Assembly: GCF_018199995.1 (NCBI RefSeq)
Contig: NZ_CP073579.1
Location: forward strand, 930,001-994,000
Origin: Photobacterium sp. GJ3
Lineage (GTDB): Bacteria > Pseudomonadota > Gammaproteobacteria > Enterobacterales > Vibrionaceae
Direction: 5' to 3'
DNA length: 64,000 nucleotides
The notes below the pieces were generated by a model that was given only the letters and a program-made list of their open reading frames with translations, was not told where the DNA came from and ran no database searches. Each line of letters begins with the position of its first letter. Positions within the stretch are counted from its first letter, which is position 1. The position numbers were made by a program, and so were the translations under genes. Positions 18,021 to 26,735 of the stretch are shown here, in pieces.

Positions 18021-19569
18021 AACCACCCCATCTCCTGCATGACACGCGCATGAATCGAGGTATCAAGATTCAGTGCCATGAAACCAAGAAAACAAACAAC
18101 CAGTGCGGTGCTCATCCATAGAAATCGCCAGTTTTCTTTACGAACCGAGGCCGAGATGCCCGATTGCCGGGTTGAAGTCACTCCGCCAAGCACGGGTAGT
18201 CCGGTGATCTGGTACAGTTGTCTGGCTGACGTTGCAACCGGATAAAGCTGACTGACAAAGAACGCCAGACCCAGGCCAGTCCCGAGCCCGGCAACCAACA
18301 CCATGCCGAGAAACAGCGGACGAATCGGGCCGGAAGGTTTGAGCGGCGTTCGCGGTGGATCGACAACCCGGAAGGTGATGTCATCTGAAGCAGCGCCAAC
18401 CTTTTGCGAAATCAGCGCCGATTCCCGGCGTGACAGCAATTCTTCGTACTTGGCTTTGGTGATGTCGTAGCTCCGGGTCAAGCCCGTCAGTTGCGCTTCA
18501 ACATCCGGCATTTGCACCAGTTTTTCCTGCAAATAGGCCGCTTTTTCCAACTGAGCTTTTTCCCGAACCTGCAATGATGCGACCTCATTCTCCAACTGGC
18601 TGATCAGTAATTTCAGATTCTGAAACAATTCAGAATTACGGAAATCACTGTTGTTACTGCCGGATGCCGAAATTGCATCCTGCTTTTGCTGTGTCAGTTC
18701 ATCGATCTGGCGTCTGGTTTCCTTCACATCGGGGTGCTTGTCGGTAAAGCGAAACATCAGGTTATCCAGGCGGGTTTGCAGATATTCCAGCCGGTCATCA
18801 AACGCTGTTGGGACTGCCCCTGATTTCGGGCCGCAATTGCGGTTTCTTCATTCAGTTTGCGCTTCGCTGTCTCGAGCTGTGTCCGTCTTTCCTGAAGCTG
18901 TAACTGTGTGTCTTCAATTTCAGTCGTCAGCAAATCCAGCTGGCGACGGAATCCTTGCTCTGCACTGGGTAAGTAACCGGCATGCTCCCGCTTAAATTCG
19001 GCCAGACCGGTTTCTGCATCCGCCAGTCGTTTTTCATAATCCGACAGTTGGCGGGCGATAAACTCATTGGCTTTATCAGTATCCTGCTTATTTTTTCCCA
19101 GCGTGTTTTCAACAAACACATCCAGCGCGGATTGCACTACATTCTTCACAAAGATCGGATCTGAACCGCTGTAGCTGATCGTAAACAGGTTTTCCCGGCC
19201 AGCCGACGCAATCTCAATATTGTCTTTCAGCTCTGCCAGAATCTCCTCATATTCTTCGTTTGTCGTTGCTTTCAGATCGGCATCGGTATACCGGGCAATC
19301 GTCTCCAGGTTTTGGCGGCTGAGTAATGTCTTCACCATCAGGCTCAATTCCTGATTTGAATCATTCGGAATCGCCAGCCCTTTCAGCAAGGGTTGCAGAA
19401 TAGACCGCGTATCCGCATAAACACGGGCCTCAACGGTATATTGATTCGGCCACAAGGTGACAATCGCCCAACCCAGCGGACAAACAATCCAACTGGCGAC
19501 GATGATCCAACGCCGCCGTACCCACACCCCTTGTAGGTACTCAATCAGGTTCTGAAATTGCTCCTGCAT
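18017..19569 (-). CDS. XrtA system polysaccharide chain-length determinant protein (frameshifted as sequenced)
   Basis: A Wzz/GumC-type protein. The N-terminal part has a first membrane helix (WIIVASWIVCPLGWAIVTLW) and the Wzz domain. A long periplasmic coiled coil follows, then a proline-rich segment and a second helix near the C terminus (FLWMSTALVVCFLGFMAL). The frame breaks in a run of three A at 18800-18802; with one more base the coiled coil reads QQRFDDRLEYLQTRLDNLMFRF without interruption, giving about 517 residues. It forms the inner-membrane and periplasmic part of the export machine with the autokinase. Confidence 0.88.
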
Positions 19570-19580
19570 GTGACCTCCAA

Positions 19581-20228
19581 TTAGAACCAGGCTTCTGGAA
19601 TAATAATGATGTCACCGGGAAGAATATCGACGTTCCGCCGAATGTCGCCGTCCCGCAGCAGATCGCCCAGCGACAGCGCAAATGCTTTCTGCTGACCGCC
19701 GATCACCCGGATCAGCCGGGCATCATTCCCATCCGCAAAATCTGTCAGTCCGCCCACAGCAACCATGACATCCAGTAACGTCATGTTTTCCCGGTAGTTA
19801 ATCGCCATCGGTTGCTGAGCTTCACCAATCACGCGTACTTGCTCACTGTATGGCCCGACAAAGCCATTGACGATGACACTGACAATCGGATCGCGCACAT
19901 ACTCAGCCAACTGTGCTTCCAGACTGCGTGCAAGTTCCGTCGGCGTTCGGCCTGATGCCAGCACGTCATCCACTAAAGAGGTCGATAACATGCCATCCGG
20001 CCGGACAATATAGCCGCCCGAAATTTCCGGATTCCCCCACACAAAAATGGTTAAGGCATCACCGGGTCCAATCAGGTACTTGTATTGATTAATGTTTTTT
20101 GTCAAAGAAGGTTGTGGCGTTGCCGTCGGTAAAGACGACAGTGAATTTGACGAACAGCCGGCGAGAAAGGTCATCAGCGCTGCTGCTGTCAAACTGGTTA
20201 TCTTGTAGAGGTGACCGCGTCTTGTCAT
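19581..20228 (-). CDS. XrtA system exopolysaccharide export lipoprotein (Wza-like)
   Basis: A 215-residue lipoprotein (lipobox LAGC after MTRRGHLYKITSLTAA) with a polysaccharide export domain (YLIGPGDALTIFVWGNPEISG, VRPDGMLS) and an SLBB-like domain (VRVIGEAQQPMAINYRENMT). Such proteins form the periplasmic and outer-membrane export channel. ATG 20228 is preferred to ATG 20240 because GGATGG then sits at the right distance. It is the first gene of a five-gene leftward operon ending at 14478, divergent from the synthesis operon. Confidence 0.9.
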   Translation of the reverse strand: MTRRGHLYKITSLTAAALMTFLAGCSSNSLSSLPTATPQPSLTKNINQYKYLIGPGDALTIFVWGNPEISGGYIVRPDGMLSTSLVDDVLASGRTPTELARSLEAQLAEYVRDPIVSVIVNGFVGPYSEQVRVIGEAQQPMAINYRENMTLLDVMVAVGGLTDFADGNDARLIRVIGGQQKAFALSLGDLLRDGDIRRNVDILPGDIIIIPEAWF

Positions 20229-20240
20229 AACAGCATCCAT

Positions 20241-20437
20241 CCTGCATTTAAGTCCATGTCTTACATCGCTTTATCAAGATTTGAGGTGTTCAACACACTT
20301 GTAATTACTGCAGGTCAAAGCATCATTGAACTAATTTAACTATATATGATTTTTTTATTTTGCAGATTTTTTATGCTTGCCGATACTCATTAGACGTAGT
20401 GGGAAATTAAATAATTCACACCTGGGACAAGGTGATT
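20241..20437. promoter_or_regulatory. Divergent promoter region of export and synthesis operons
   Basis: About 200 AT-rich bases lie between the export lipoprotein gene (leftward) and the priming glycosyltransferase gene (rightward). Both operon promoters must lie here. No good sigma-54 -24/-12 element was found by eye, so direct PrsR control of this pair is not shown. Confidence 0.5.
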
Positions 20438-21838
20438 ATGACGTACTCAAAATTTCATGATTTAAATATCAGCAATGCTGTGCTTATTTTTTCAGACATA
20501 TTAATGCTTTCTGGCATATTCTGGGGCGTGCAACGATTTGGAACTATTCCGGAGGCGTCGGTCAATCTGTACATGGATGATGTATTAAATATAGCAAATC
20601 TCATTTTTTATACACTTCCTTTACAGTTAACTTTGCTATCCGTTGGCCTTTATAATGAAAAAATCCGGGAGTCATTTCGGGGGATTGCGGTCAGAATATT
20701 AGTCGCCATTAGTTTGGCGTACATGTTGTCAACCAGTCTTTATCTCATCACACCGCTGCCGTTTCCCCAAACATTCAGCAGAGAATGGATGTACAGCCTG
20801 GCATTTCTCGGACTCGTCATCACGCGCTACATTGCCATTCGCTCCCAATACCAGATGCTGGGACGGCTGAAAGTCTTAGTTTTAGGTGCAGGCGCACGAG
20901 CCGGTTTAATCAACCGTTGTATGCGCCGACAGTCTGACCGGGTACACGTCGATCTGGTGGGATATATTCCGATGCCAGGTGACCAGCTCGCCTCCTCAGC
21001 CGTTTCCCCGGTTCTGGATACAGACACGCCGCTGGATAGCTTTGTTCGCCAACACCACATCAAAGAAATCATCATCGCGGCAGATGAACGCCGTGGCAAC
21101 CTGCCAAGCAGCAGTTTGTTCCAGTGCAAAATGAATGGCGTACAGATCATCGATATTATTGATTTCATTGAGCGGGAGACGGGCCAGGTTGCCGTCGATC
21201 ATATTCATCCTTCCTGGGTCATTTTCAATTCTCAGACCACCCGGAACCGGATTGGGCAGTTTTTGTACTGGCTCTTTAACTGCGGCATTGCGCTGCTGAT
21301 TTTGCTTGCAACCTGGCCTTTACTGATTGCTGTGGTTCTGATGATCAAACTCGAAGATGGATTTCGTGCCCCTGTTCTGTATTCACAGGAACGGACCGGG
21401 CTGAAAGGCAAATCATTTTCAATTTATAAGTTCAGAAGTATGCGGATAGATGCTGAAAAAATGGGAGCTCAAATGGCCAGCCGAGCCGATCCGCGCATCA
21501 CCAGGGTCGGTCATTTCATCCGGAAATACCGACTGGATGAACTGCCTCAATTAATCAATGTGCTGAAGGGTGAAATGAACTTTGTTGGCCCCCGGCCTGA
21601 GCGTCCTTATTTTTCTGATCAATTTGAACAAACGATCCCATACTACAACCATCGTTTATATGTGAAACCCGGACTGACAGGTTGGGCACAATTAAAATAT
21701 CCTTATGGTGAGAACCTAGACGATGCAATAGAAAAACTAAAATTCGACCTTTATTACATTAAACACAAAAGCTTTTTGTTTGATGTATTAATCCTGATAA
21801 AAACCTCTGAAATCGTTTTATTTGGCAAGGGGCGTTAA
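20438..21838 (+). CDS. XrtA/PEP-CTERM system priming sugar transferase (TIGR03013 type)
   Basis: A 466-residue polyprenyl-phosphate glycosylphosphotransferase. Four N-terminal membrane helices and a CoA-binding-like domain (LVLGAGARAGLI) are followed by a fifth helix and the bacterial sugar transferase domain (YKFRSMR, RVGHFIRKYRLDELPQLINV, FVGPRPERP). It transfers the first sugar phosphate to undecaprenyl phosphate and so starts the repeat unit. AAGGTG precedes ATG 20438. First gene of the eight-gene synthesis operon. Confidence 0.93.
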   Translation: MTYSKFHDLNISNAVLIFSDILMLSGIFWGVQRFGTIPEASVNLYMDDVLNIANLIFYTLPLQLTLLSVGLYNEKIRESFRGIAVRILVAISLAYMLSTSLYLITPLPFPQTFSREWMYSLAFLGLVITRYIAIRSQYQMLGRLKVLVLGAGARAGLINRCMRRQSDRVHVDLVGYIPMPGDQLASSAVSPVLDTDTPLDSFVRQHHIKEIIIAADERRGNLPSSSLFQCKMNGVQIIDIIDFIERETGQVAVDHIHPSWVIFNSQTTRNRIGQFLYWLFNCGIALLILLATWPLLIAVVLMIKLEDGFRAPVLYSQERTGLKGKSFSIYKFRSMRIDAEKMGAQMASRADPRITRVGHFIRKYRLDELPQLINVLKGEMNFVGPRPERPYFSDQFEQTIPYYNHRLYVKPGLTGWAQLKYPYGENLDDAIEKLKFDLYYIKHKSFLFDVLILIKTSEIVLFGKGR

Positions 21839-21839
21839 G

Positions 21840-22775
21840 ATGAAAGCATTAGCCCCGACAAACTTTAGAACCAGATATAACGCGATGACAGTTGATGTCG
21901 AAGATTATTTCCACGTCTCTGCATTTTCTTCCATGATTCAAAAAAAGGACTGGGGGAAAAGATATCCGATCCGCGTCGATTACAGTACGAGAAAAGTACT
22001 GGATATTTTTGAGACGCATCAAATCAAGGCCACCTTCTTCATTCTTGGCTGGGTGGCCGATGCCTGTCCTGCACTCATCCGGGACATCGCATCGCGCGGC
22101 CATGAATTAGCTTGCCATGGCTATGCACACGACAAAGCCAATCAGTTGTCACGCCATGCTTTTTTTCAGGATGTCAGCAGAAGTAAATTTCTGATCGAAG
22201 ATATCGCCGGAAAATATGTTCAGGGTTATCGTGCCCCCAGTTTTTCTATTGACCCGTCGAATCTGTGGGCATTTGATATTCTCAAACAACTGGGATTCAC
22301 GTTCAGCAGCAGCACTTACCCGGTCAGACATGATCATTACGGCTGTCCGGACTGGCCGCGATTTCTTCATACACGTCAGGAAGGCATCATTGAGATCCCT
22401 ATCCCGACACGCCAGATCTTTGGCACGAATATTCCAATCGGCGGCGGAGGTTATTTCCGTTTATATCCTTACGCACTGAGTAAACAACTGATTCGCGGAT
22501 TCACTGAACAGTATCAGCAGCCCTTCTGCTTTTATTTTCATCCCTGGGAAATCGATGCTAATCAACCGAGGATTCATCAGGCGTCCTTCAAAGCCCGCTT
22601 TCGTCACTATCTCAACCTTGCGCAAATGGTTCCCCGATTACACCGATTACTGAACGATTTCCATTGGACCACCATCAGTGAAGCCTATCAATTGGATGGA
22701 TATGATTATGAAACAGGATCTGACAATTCGAGCACTGACCCGGAAAGCGCACAACCTCTGGGATCACTACGTTGA
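21840..22775 (+). CDS. XrtA system polysaccharide deacetylase (NodB fold plus DUF3473)
   Basis: The 311-residue protein begins with MTVDVEDYFHV, in which DVED carries the catalytic and metal-binding acids, then GHELACHGYAHD with two metal-binding histidines, RAPSFS, and a C-terminal DUF3473 segment (FYFHPWEID). It probably removes N-acetyl groups from the exopolysaccharide. It starts one base after the previous stop and its last 68 bases overlap the next gene in another frame. Confidence 0.92.
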   Translation: MKALAPTNFRTRYNAMTVDVEDYFHVSAFSSMIQKKDWGKRYPIRVDYSTRKVLDIFETHQIKATFFILGWVADACPALIRDIASRGHELACHGYAHDKANQLSRHAFFQDVSRSKFLIEDIAGKYVQGYRAPSFSIDPSNLWAFDILKQLGFTFSSSTYPVRHDHYGCPDWPRFLHTRQEGIIEIPIPTRQIFGTNIPIGGGGYFRLYPYALSKQLIRGFTEQYQQPFCFYFHPWEIDANQPRIHQASFKARFRHYLNLAQMVPRLHRLLNDFHWTTISEAYQLDGYDYETGSDNSSTDPESAQPLGSLR

Positions 22776-23751
22776 TTCACACCAGCACGGCAGCTTCTTT
22801 CACCTGACGGGATGGATTCATGTGATTCAGGACGTTTTTGGTCATCAGCCACACTACCTGTTTGCACAACAGGGGGACCAAATTGTCGGCGTGCTGCCTC
22901 TGTTTGAACAAAAAAGCCTGCTGTTCGGCCATGCGCTGATTTCAACACCTTTTTGTGTCTATGGCGGCGCGCTTGCCGATCAGGATGATATCCGCCGTGA
23001 ACTGGAAAACGCAGCCTACGATCTTGCCTGCGAGCTCAATGTCGATTACATCGAATTACGGGACAGTCACGAACATCCCTGTGAATCCCCCTGGTTCCGG
23101 CACTGTCATCATGCCACTTTCAAAAACACACTGGCGTTGCCGGCAGAAGACCTTCTCTCAGGTATCAAACGCAAACAGCGTGCCGTCATCCGGCATGCCC
23201 AAAAGAATAACCTGAGCTGGGAAGCGAAAGATAACCCGGCGCTCTGTTTTGAACTCTATGCGGAAAGTGTCCGGAATCTGGGAACACCGGTGTTTCCGCC
23301 GGCATTGTTTCAGACCCTGAAAGACACTTTTGGCAGCAGCTGCGAAACACTGGTCGTCCGCGATGTTCATGGTCAGCCCGTCTCCGGTGTCCTCAGTTTC
23401 TACTATAAAAATCAGGTTTTGCCTTACTACGGCGGCGGGACTCAGGCCGCCCGGGATCTGAAAAGTAATGATTTCATGTACTACCAACTCATGCTGCTCG
23501 CAAAAGAAAGAGGGGCCGAATTGTTTGACTTCGGGCGCAGCAAGATCAATTCAGGCGCATATCACTACAAAAAACACTGGGGGATGGAAGAGCAGCCCTT
23601 GCACTACCGCATGGCGCTGGTCAGGGCAAAACGGCCTCCCAATCTGTCGCCAAACAACCCCAAATATCGCTATTTCATCCGAGCCTGGCAAAACCTGCCG
23701 ATGGGACTGAGCAAACAAATCGGCCCCATGCTTTCAAAATATCTGGGTTAA
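22708..23751 (+). CDS. FemAB-like XrtA/PEP-CTERM system-associated protein
   Basis: About 347 residues with the FemAB/GNAT-like fold: a first half around FFHLTGWIHVIQDVFGHQPHYL and a second half with SGVLSFYYKNQVLPYYGGG and ELFDFGRSKINSGAYHYKKHWG. Related enzymes transfer aminoacyl groups from tRNA; in XrtA loci an aminoacyl or acyl decoration of the polymer is assumed but not proven. Three in-frame ATGs lie at 22696, 22702 and 22708; 22708 has GGATGG eight bases upstream. It overlaps the deacetylase gene by 68 bases. Confidence 0.88.
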   Translation: MKQDLTIRALTRKAHNLWDHYVDSHQHGSFFHLTGWIHVIQDVFGHQPHYLFAQQGDQIVGVLPLFEQKSLLFGHALISTPFCVYGGALADQDDIRRELENAAYDLACELNVDYIELRDSHEHPCESPWFRHCHHATFKNTLALPAEDLLSGIKRKQRAVIRHAQKNNLSWEAKDNPALCFELYAESVRNLGTPVFPPALFQTLKDTFGSSCETLVVRDVHGQPVSGVLSFYYKNQVLPYYGGGTQAARDLKSNDFMYYQLMLLAKERGAELFDFGRSKINSGAYHYKKHWGMEEQPLHYRMALVRAKRPPNLSPNNPKYRYFIRAWQNLPMGLSKQIGPMLSKYLG

Positions 23752-23764
23752 GGGGAACGTGAAG

Positions 23765-25199
23765 ATGAAACCAGCCATTCTGTATCTGTGCCACCGTATC
23801 CCTTATCCGCCCAATAAAGGCGATAAGATTGCCAGCTATCATCTGCTGAAATATCTCAGCCAGCATTACGATGTCTATCTGGGCTGTTTTATTGATGATC
23901 CCACGGACTGGCAATACTGCCCGACAGTCGATTTATTGTGTCGGGAAACCTGCTTTGTCGCACTTCACCCAACTCAGGCAAAGTTCAAATCCCTTCGCGC
24001 ACTGCTGAGCGGACAACCGATGACTCTACCCTATTATGCGTCGTCAGACATGAGGAAGTGGATTGATCGTTGTCTGGACCGTTGCCGGGACAGTCACCCA
24101 ATTCGAAAAGCCCTGGTTTTCTCGAGCAGCATGGCCCAATACCTGATGACAGCTTCCCCGGACCTTCACAAAGTCATGCACTTTGTTGATCTCGATTCTG
24201 AAAAATGGCGGCAATATGCGGAGAAAAAATCCGGCCTGATGCATCTGATTTATCAGCGCGAATACCACACGCTGGCACGTTACGAAAAACAGGTCTGCGC
24301 TGCATTTGACGTCAGCTGCTTTGTCACAGACACGGAAAAAAATGCCTTCACTGCGCAACTGCCCGATTCGCTCCACCATAAAGTCCGGACACTGGAAAAC
24401 GGTATCGACAGCCAGTATTTTTCACCCGATGCTTCCTTTTCTCGCGAGACGGATTATCCGCTTGCACAAGAAAATTATGTCGTGTTCACTGGTGCGATGG
24501 ATTACTGGGCCAATGTTGATGCGGTCTGCTGGTTTGTTCAGACGGTCTGGCCCATCGTCCTGCAACATCACCCGGACTGTCGCTTCTATATCGTAGGTTC
24601 ATCCCCACATCCAAAGTGAAATCGCTGACGAAAGTTCCCGGTGTTATCGTCACCGGCCGTGTCGCCGATGTCCGACCGTTCCTGTTTTATGCCAAAGCCG
24701 CCGTCGCCCCATGCAAATTGCCCGCGGCATTCAGAATAAAATTCTGGAAGCCATGGCAATGGAAAAGCCCGTCCTCACCAGCTCTCTGGGCATCGAAGGT
24801 CTGGAGGACTATCCGTGCAGTCAGGCGCCGCGCCATCAACGGGGACAGGCACCTTTCGCCGGGGCAAGATCAAACGGGGACAGACACCTTTCGCCGCCGG
24901 GACAAAGATCAAACGGGGACAGACACCTTTCGCCGCCGGGACAAGATCAAATGGGGACAGACACAGTTGCCGAAGCCAAAGCAACGGGGACAGGCACAAT
25001 CACAGAATCGGCCGGATCCATACCGGGACAGGCACTCTTTGTTTCCGATGAATCGCGGGAGAATGCTCAGTGGGTGTGTGATCAATTGAGTGCTCCCCGG
25101 CAACCCGCGACAGTTTCCCGGTATTGGATAAAAACACATTTCAGCTGGGAGGCACGACTGTCCCCGGTGTTGAGTTATCTGGAGGCACACCATGGCTAA
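23765..25199 (+). CDS. TIGR03087-type XrtA glycosyltransferase with two frameshifts and an in-frame repeat insertion
   Basis: A GT4-like enzyme (LYLCHRIPYPPNKGDKI start, ENGIDSQYFSP, VVFTGAMDYWANVDAV). As sequenced the frame ends at 24619 (HPK-stop); one base missing in AAA at 24613-24615 and one in CCCC at 24707-24710 hide the continuation VPGVIVTGRVADVRPF and QIARGIQNKILEAMAMEKPV. After LGIEGLEDYP a run of about 70 residues, encoded by six copies of the GGGACAG motif (24842-25035), replaces a short loop before LFVSDESRENAQWV. Restored length is about 478 residues against about 400 for the family. The last eight bases overlap xrtA. Confidence 0.82.
24842..25035 (+). repeat. Six-copy GGGACAG motif array inside the glycosyltransferase gene
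   Basis: Motif copies start at 24842, 24877, 24916, 24954, 24987 and 25025, all on the plus strand. Units of about 33-39 bases share ACCTTTCGCCGCCGGGACAA and ATCAAACGGGGACAGACAC. The array is open in all three forward frames across most of its length, and in the glycosyltransferase frame gives SNGDRHLSPPGQ twice. Confidence 0.85.
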
Positions 25200-26685
25200 G
25201 TCTCTCTGGCTGCGGCTTGGGTTCCCATTGGCTACCTGGTTGTGGCTTTTCTGGCCTTCCCTCGATCACATGGTCACCGTTTGGCTAAATTCTAAAACTT
25301 ACGAGCATTGTTTTCTGATTCTGCCGATCTGCCTGTGGCTGGTCTGGCGTCAGCGGGATGAAATCCGAAACATTCCACTTTCTGTGAGTGGCTTGGCAGC
25401 CTGCTTACTCGGGATTCCCTGCCTGTTATGGCTGATGGGCCGCGCTGCGGACATTGGCTTATTTGAGCACCTCGCTGCCGTGATGAGCCTGCAGTTATTG
25501 CTGTGGGCCATCCTTGGAACCGCAATTGCACGCGCTCTTTGGTTTCCTTTACTTTACCTTTTCTTTGCCGTGCCTTTTGGTGAAAGCCTGGTGCCGCAAC
25601 TTCAGATCATTACGGCAGATCTGTCGGTGTGGCTGCTCAATCTGAGCAATATTCCGGTCTACCGGGAAGGGTTGTATTTAACGATCCCCAATGGCCGTTT
25701 CTACGTCGCTGAAGCCTGTTCCGGCATCCGTTTTCTGATGTCGAGTGTTGCACTGGGGACGTTATTTGCCTATCTGCAGTTCACAAAAACATACAAACGT
25801 CTCTGCTTTGTGGCTTTTTCGTTCGTCTTTCCCATTATTGCCAATGGTATCCGCGCTTTTGGCATCGTCATCATTGGGTATTGGAGTGACATGAAATACG
25901 CCGCAGGCGCGGATCATCTGATCTATGGCTGGGTCTTTTTCAGTCTGATTATTCTGGTGATTTTCTTCACGGCCAGCCGATTCTCTGATGCTGAGTTACC
26001 TCCTACCGATCACAATCAAACAAAAACACCGACTTCGCCTCGTGCGCAAAAGCGCGTGTTCGTCTCAGTTTTTTGCCTGTTTGGACTCACTGCGCTCTGG
26101 CATTTGCATTTAACACATCACGCTGAAAGCACGAATGCTTTGCCCAATTCAGCCACGAACAGAACGGGGACAGACACGACTAGCGCCGAGGCCGGCATCA
26201 CCACCGTAAATGAAACGAGGACAGGCGCATCAAACACACCGCTGACAACATGGGGAATCACCTTCCCGAAAGCCATTAACAGCCAGCGACACTCTGCCGC
26301 CGAAGGCAAGGCAGAAATCTATACCGCCAGTTACAACCTCTGGCAGCGGGATGGGGAATTAATCAGCAGCACCAATCAGCTTTTTAATCAAGACACCTGG
26401 TCCCTTCAGCGCAGCCGGGGCGTACAGCTTCAATCAGGTGTCCATGCGAAAACCATGACAATCGCCAATGCCAGAGGCGACACCATGCATCTGGTGTACT
26501 GGTATTGCATCAACGAATTTTGTAGCAGTAATCCGCTGGCGATCAAGTTGGTCAGAGCGTCTTACCGGCTGGCTGGGCTGAAAGGTGTCTCTAACGTCAC
26601 TGCGGTAGCCAGTTCGGAGCTTGGCGAAACCGAGATCACGCAATTTGCGGGACAAAACGAAGCCGTTCTTGTCCCGAGCATGTGA
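25192..26685 (+). CDS. xrtA: Exosortase A fused to an EpsI-type domain
   Basis: The first 285 residues are an eight-helix exosortase with the transpeptidase triad: Cys176 in EACSGIR, Arg221 in NGIRAF and His242 in HLIYGW. It should cut PEP-CTERM proteins and attach them to a cell-envelope anchor. A hydrophilic linker leads to an EpsI (DUF3485) domain in the periplasm (about 350-497; ITFPKAINSQRH, MHLVYWYCINEF). The linker contains an in-frame insert made from the GGGACAG motif (26167 and 26219; RTGTDTTSAEAG and NETRTGAS). ATG 25192 overlaps the glycosyltransferase end. Confidence 0.95.
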   Translation: MAKSLWLRLGFPLATWLWLFWPSLDHMVTVWLNSKTYEHCFLILPICLWLVWRQRDEIRNIPLSVSGLAACLLGIPCLLWLMGRAADIGLFEHLAAVMSLQLLLWAILGTAIARALWFPLLYLFFAVPFGESLVPQLQIITADLSVWLLNLSNIPVYREGLYLTIPNGRFYVAEACSGIRFLMSSVALGTLFAYLQFTKTYKRLCFVAFSFVFPIIANGIRAFGIVIIGYWSDMKYAAGADHLIYGWVFFSLIILVIFFTASRFSDAELPPTDHNQTKTPTSPRAQKRVFVSVFCLFGLTALWHLHLTHHAESTNALPNSATNRTGTDTTSAEAGITTVNETRTGASNTPLTTWGITFPKAINSQRHSAAEGKAEIYTASYNLWQRDGELISSTNQLFNQDTWSLQRSRGVQLQSGVHAKTMTIANARGDTMHLVYWYCINEFCSSNPLAIKLVRASYRLAGLKGVSNVTAVASSELGETEITQFAGQNEAVLVPSM

Positions 26686-26735
26686 ACACCGTCAGATTCA
26701 GTCAACATTGCTATTCAGGATGAAGGGGAAAAGCT

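Noticed and set aside
24842..25035. Possible CRISPR array
   Set aside because: Repeats are about 33-39 bases with no constant-length unique spacers, lie inside a reading frame, and no cas gene is nearby.
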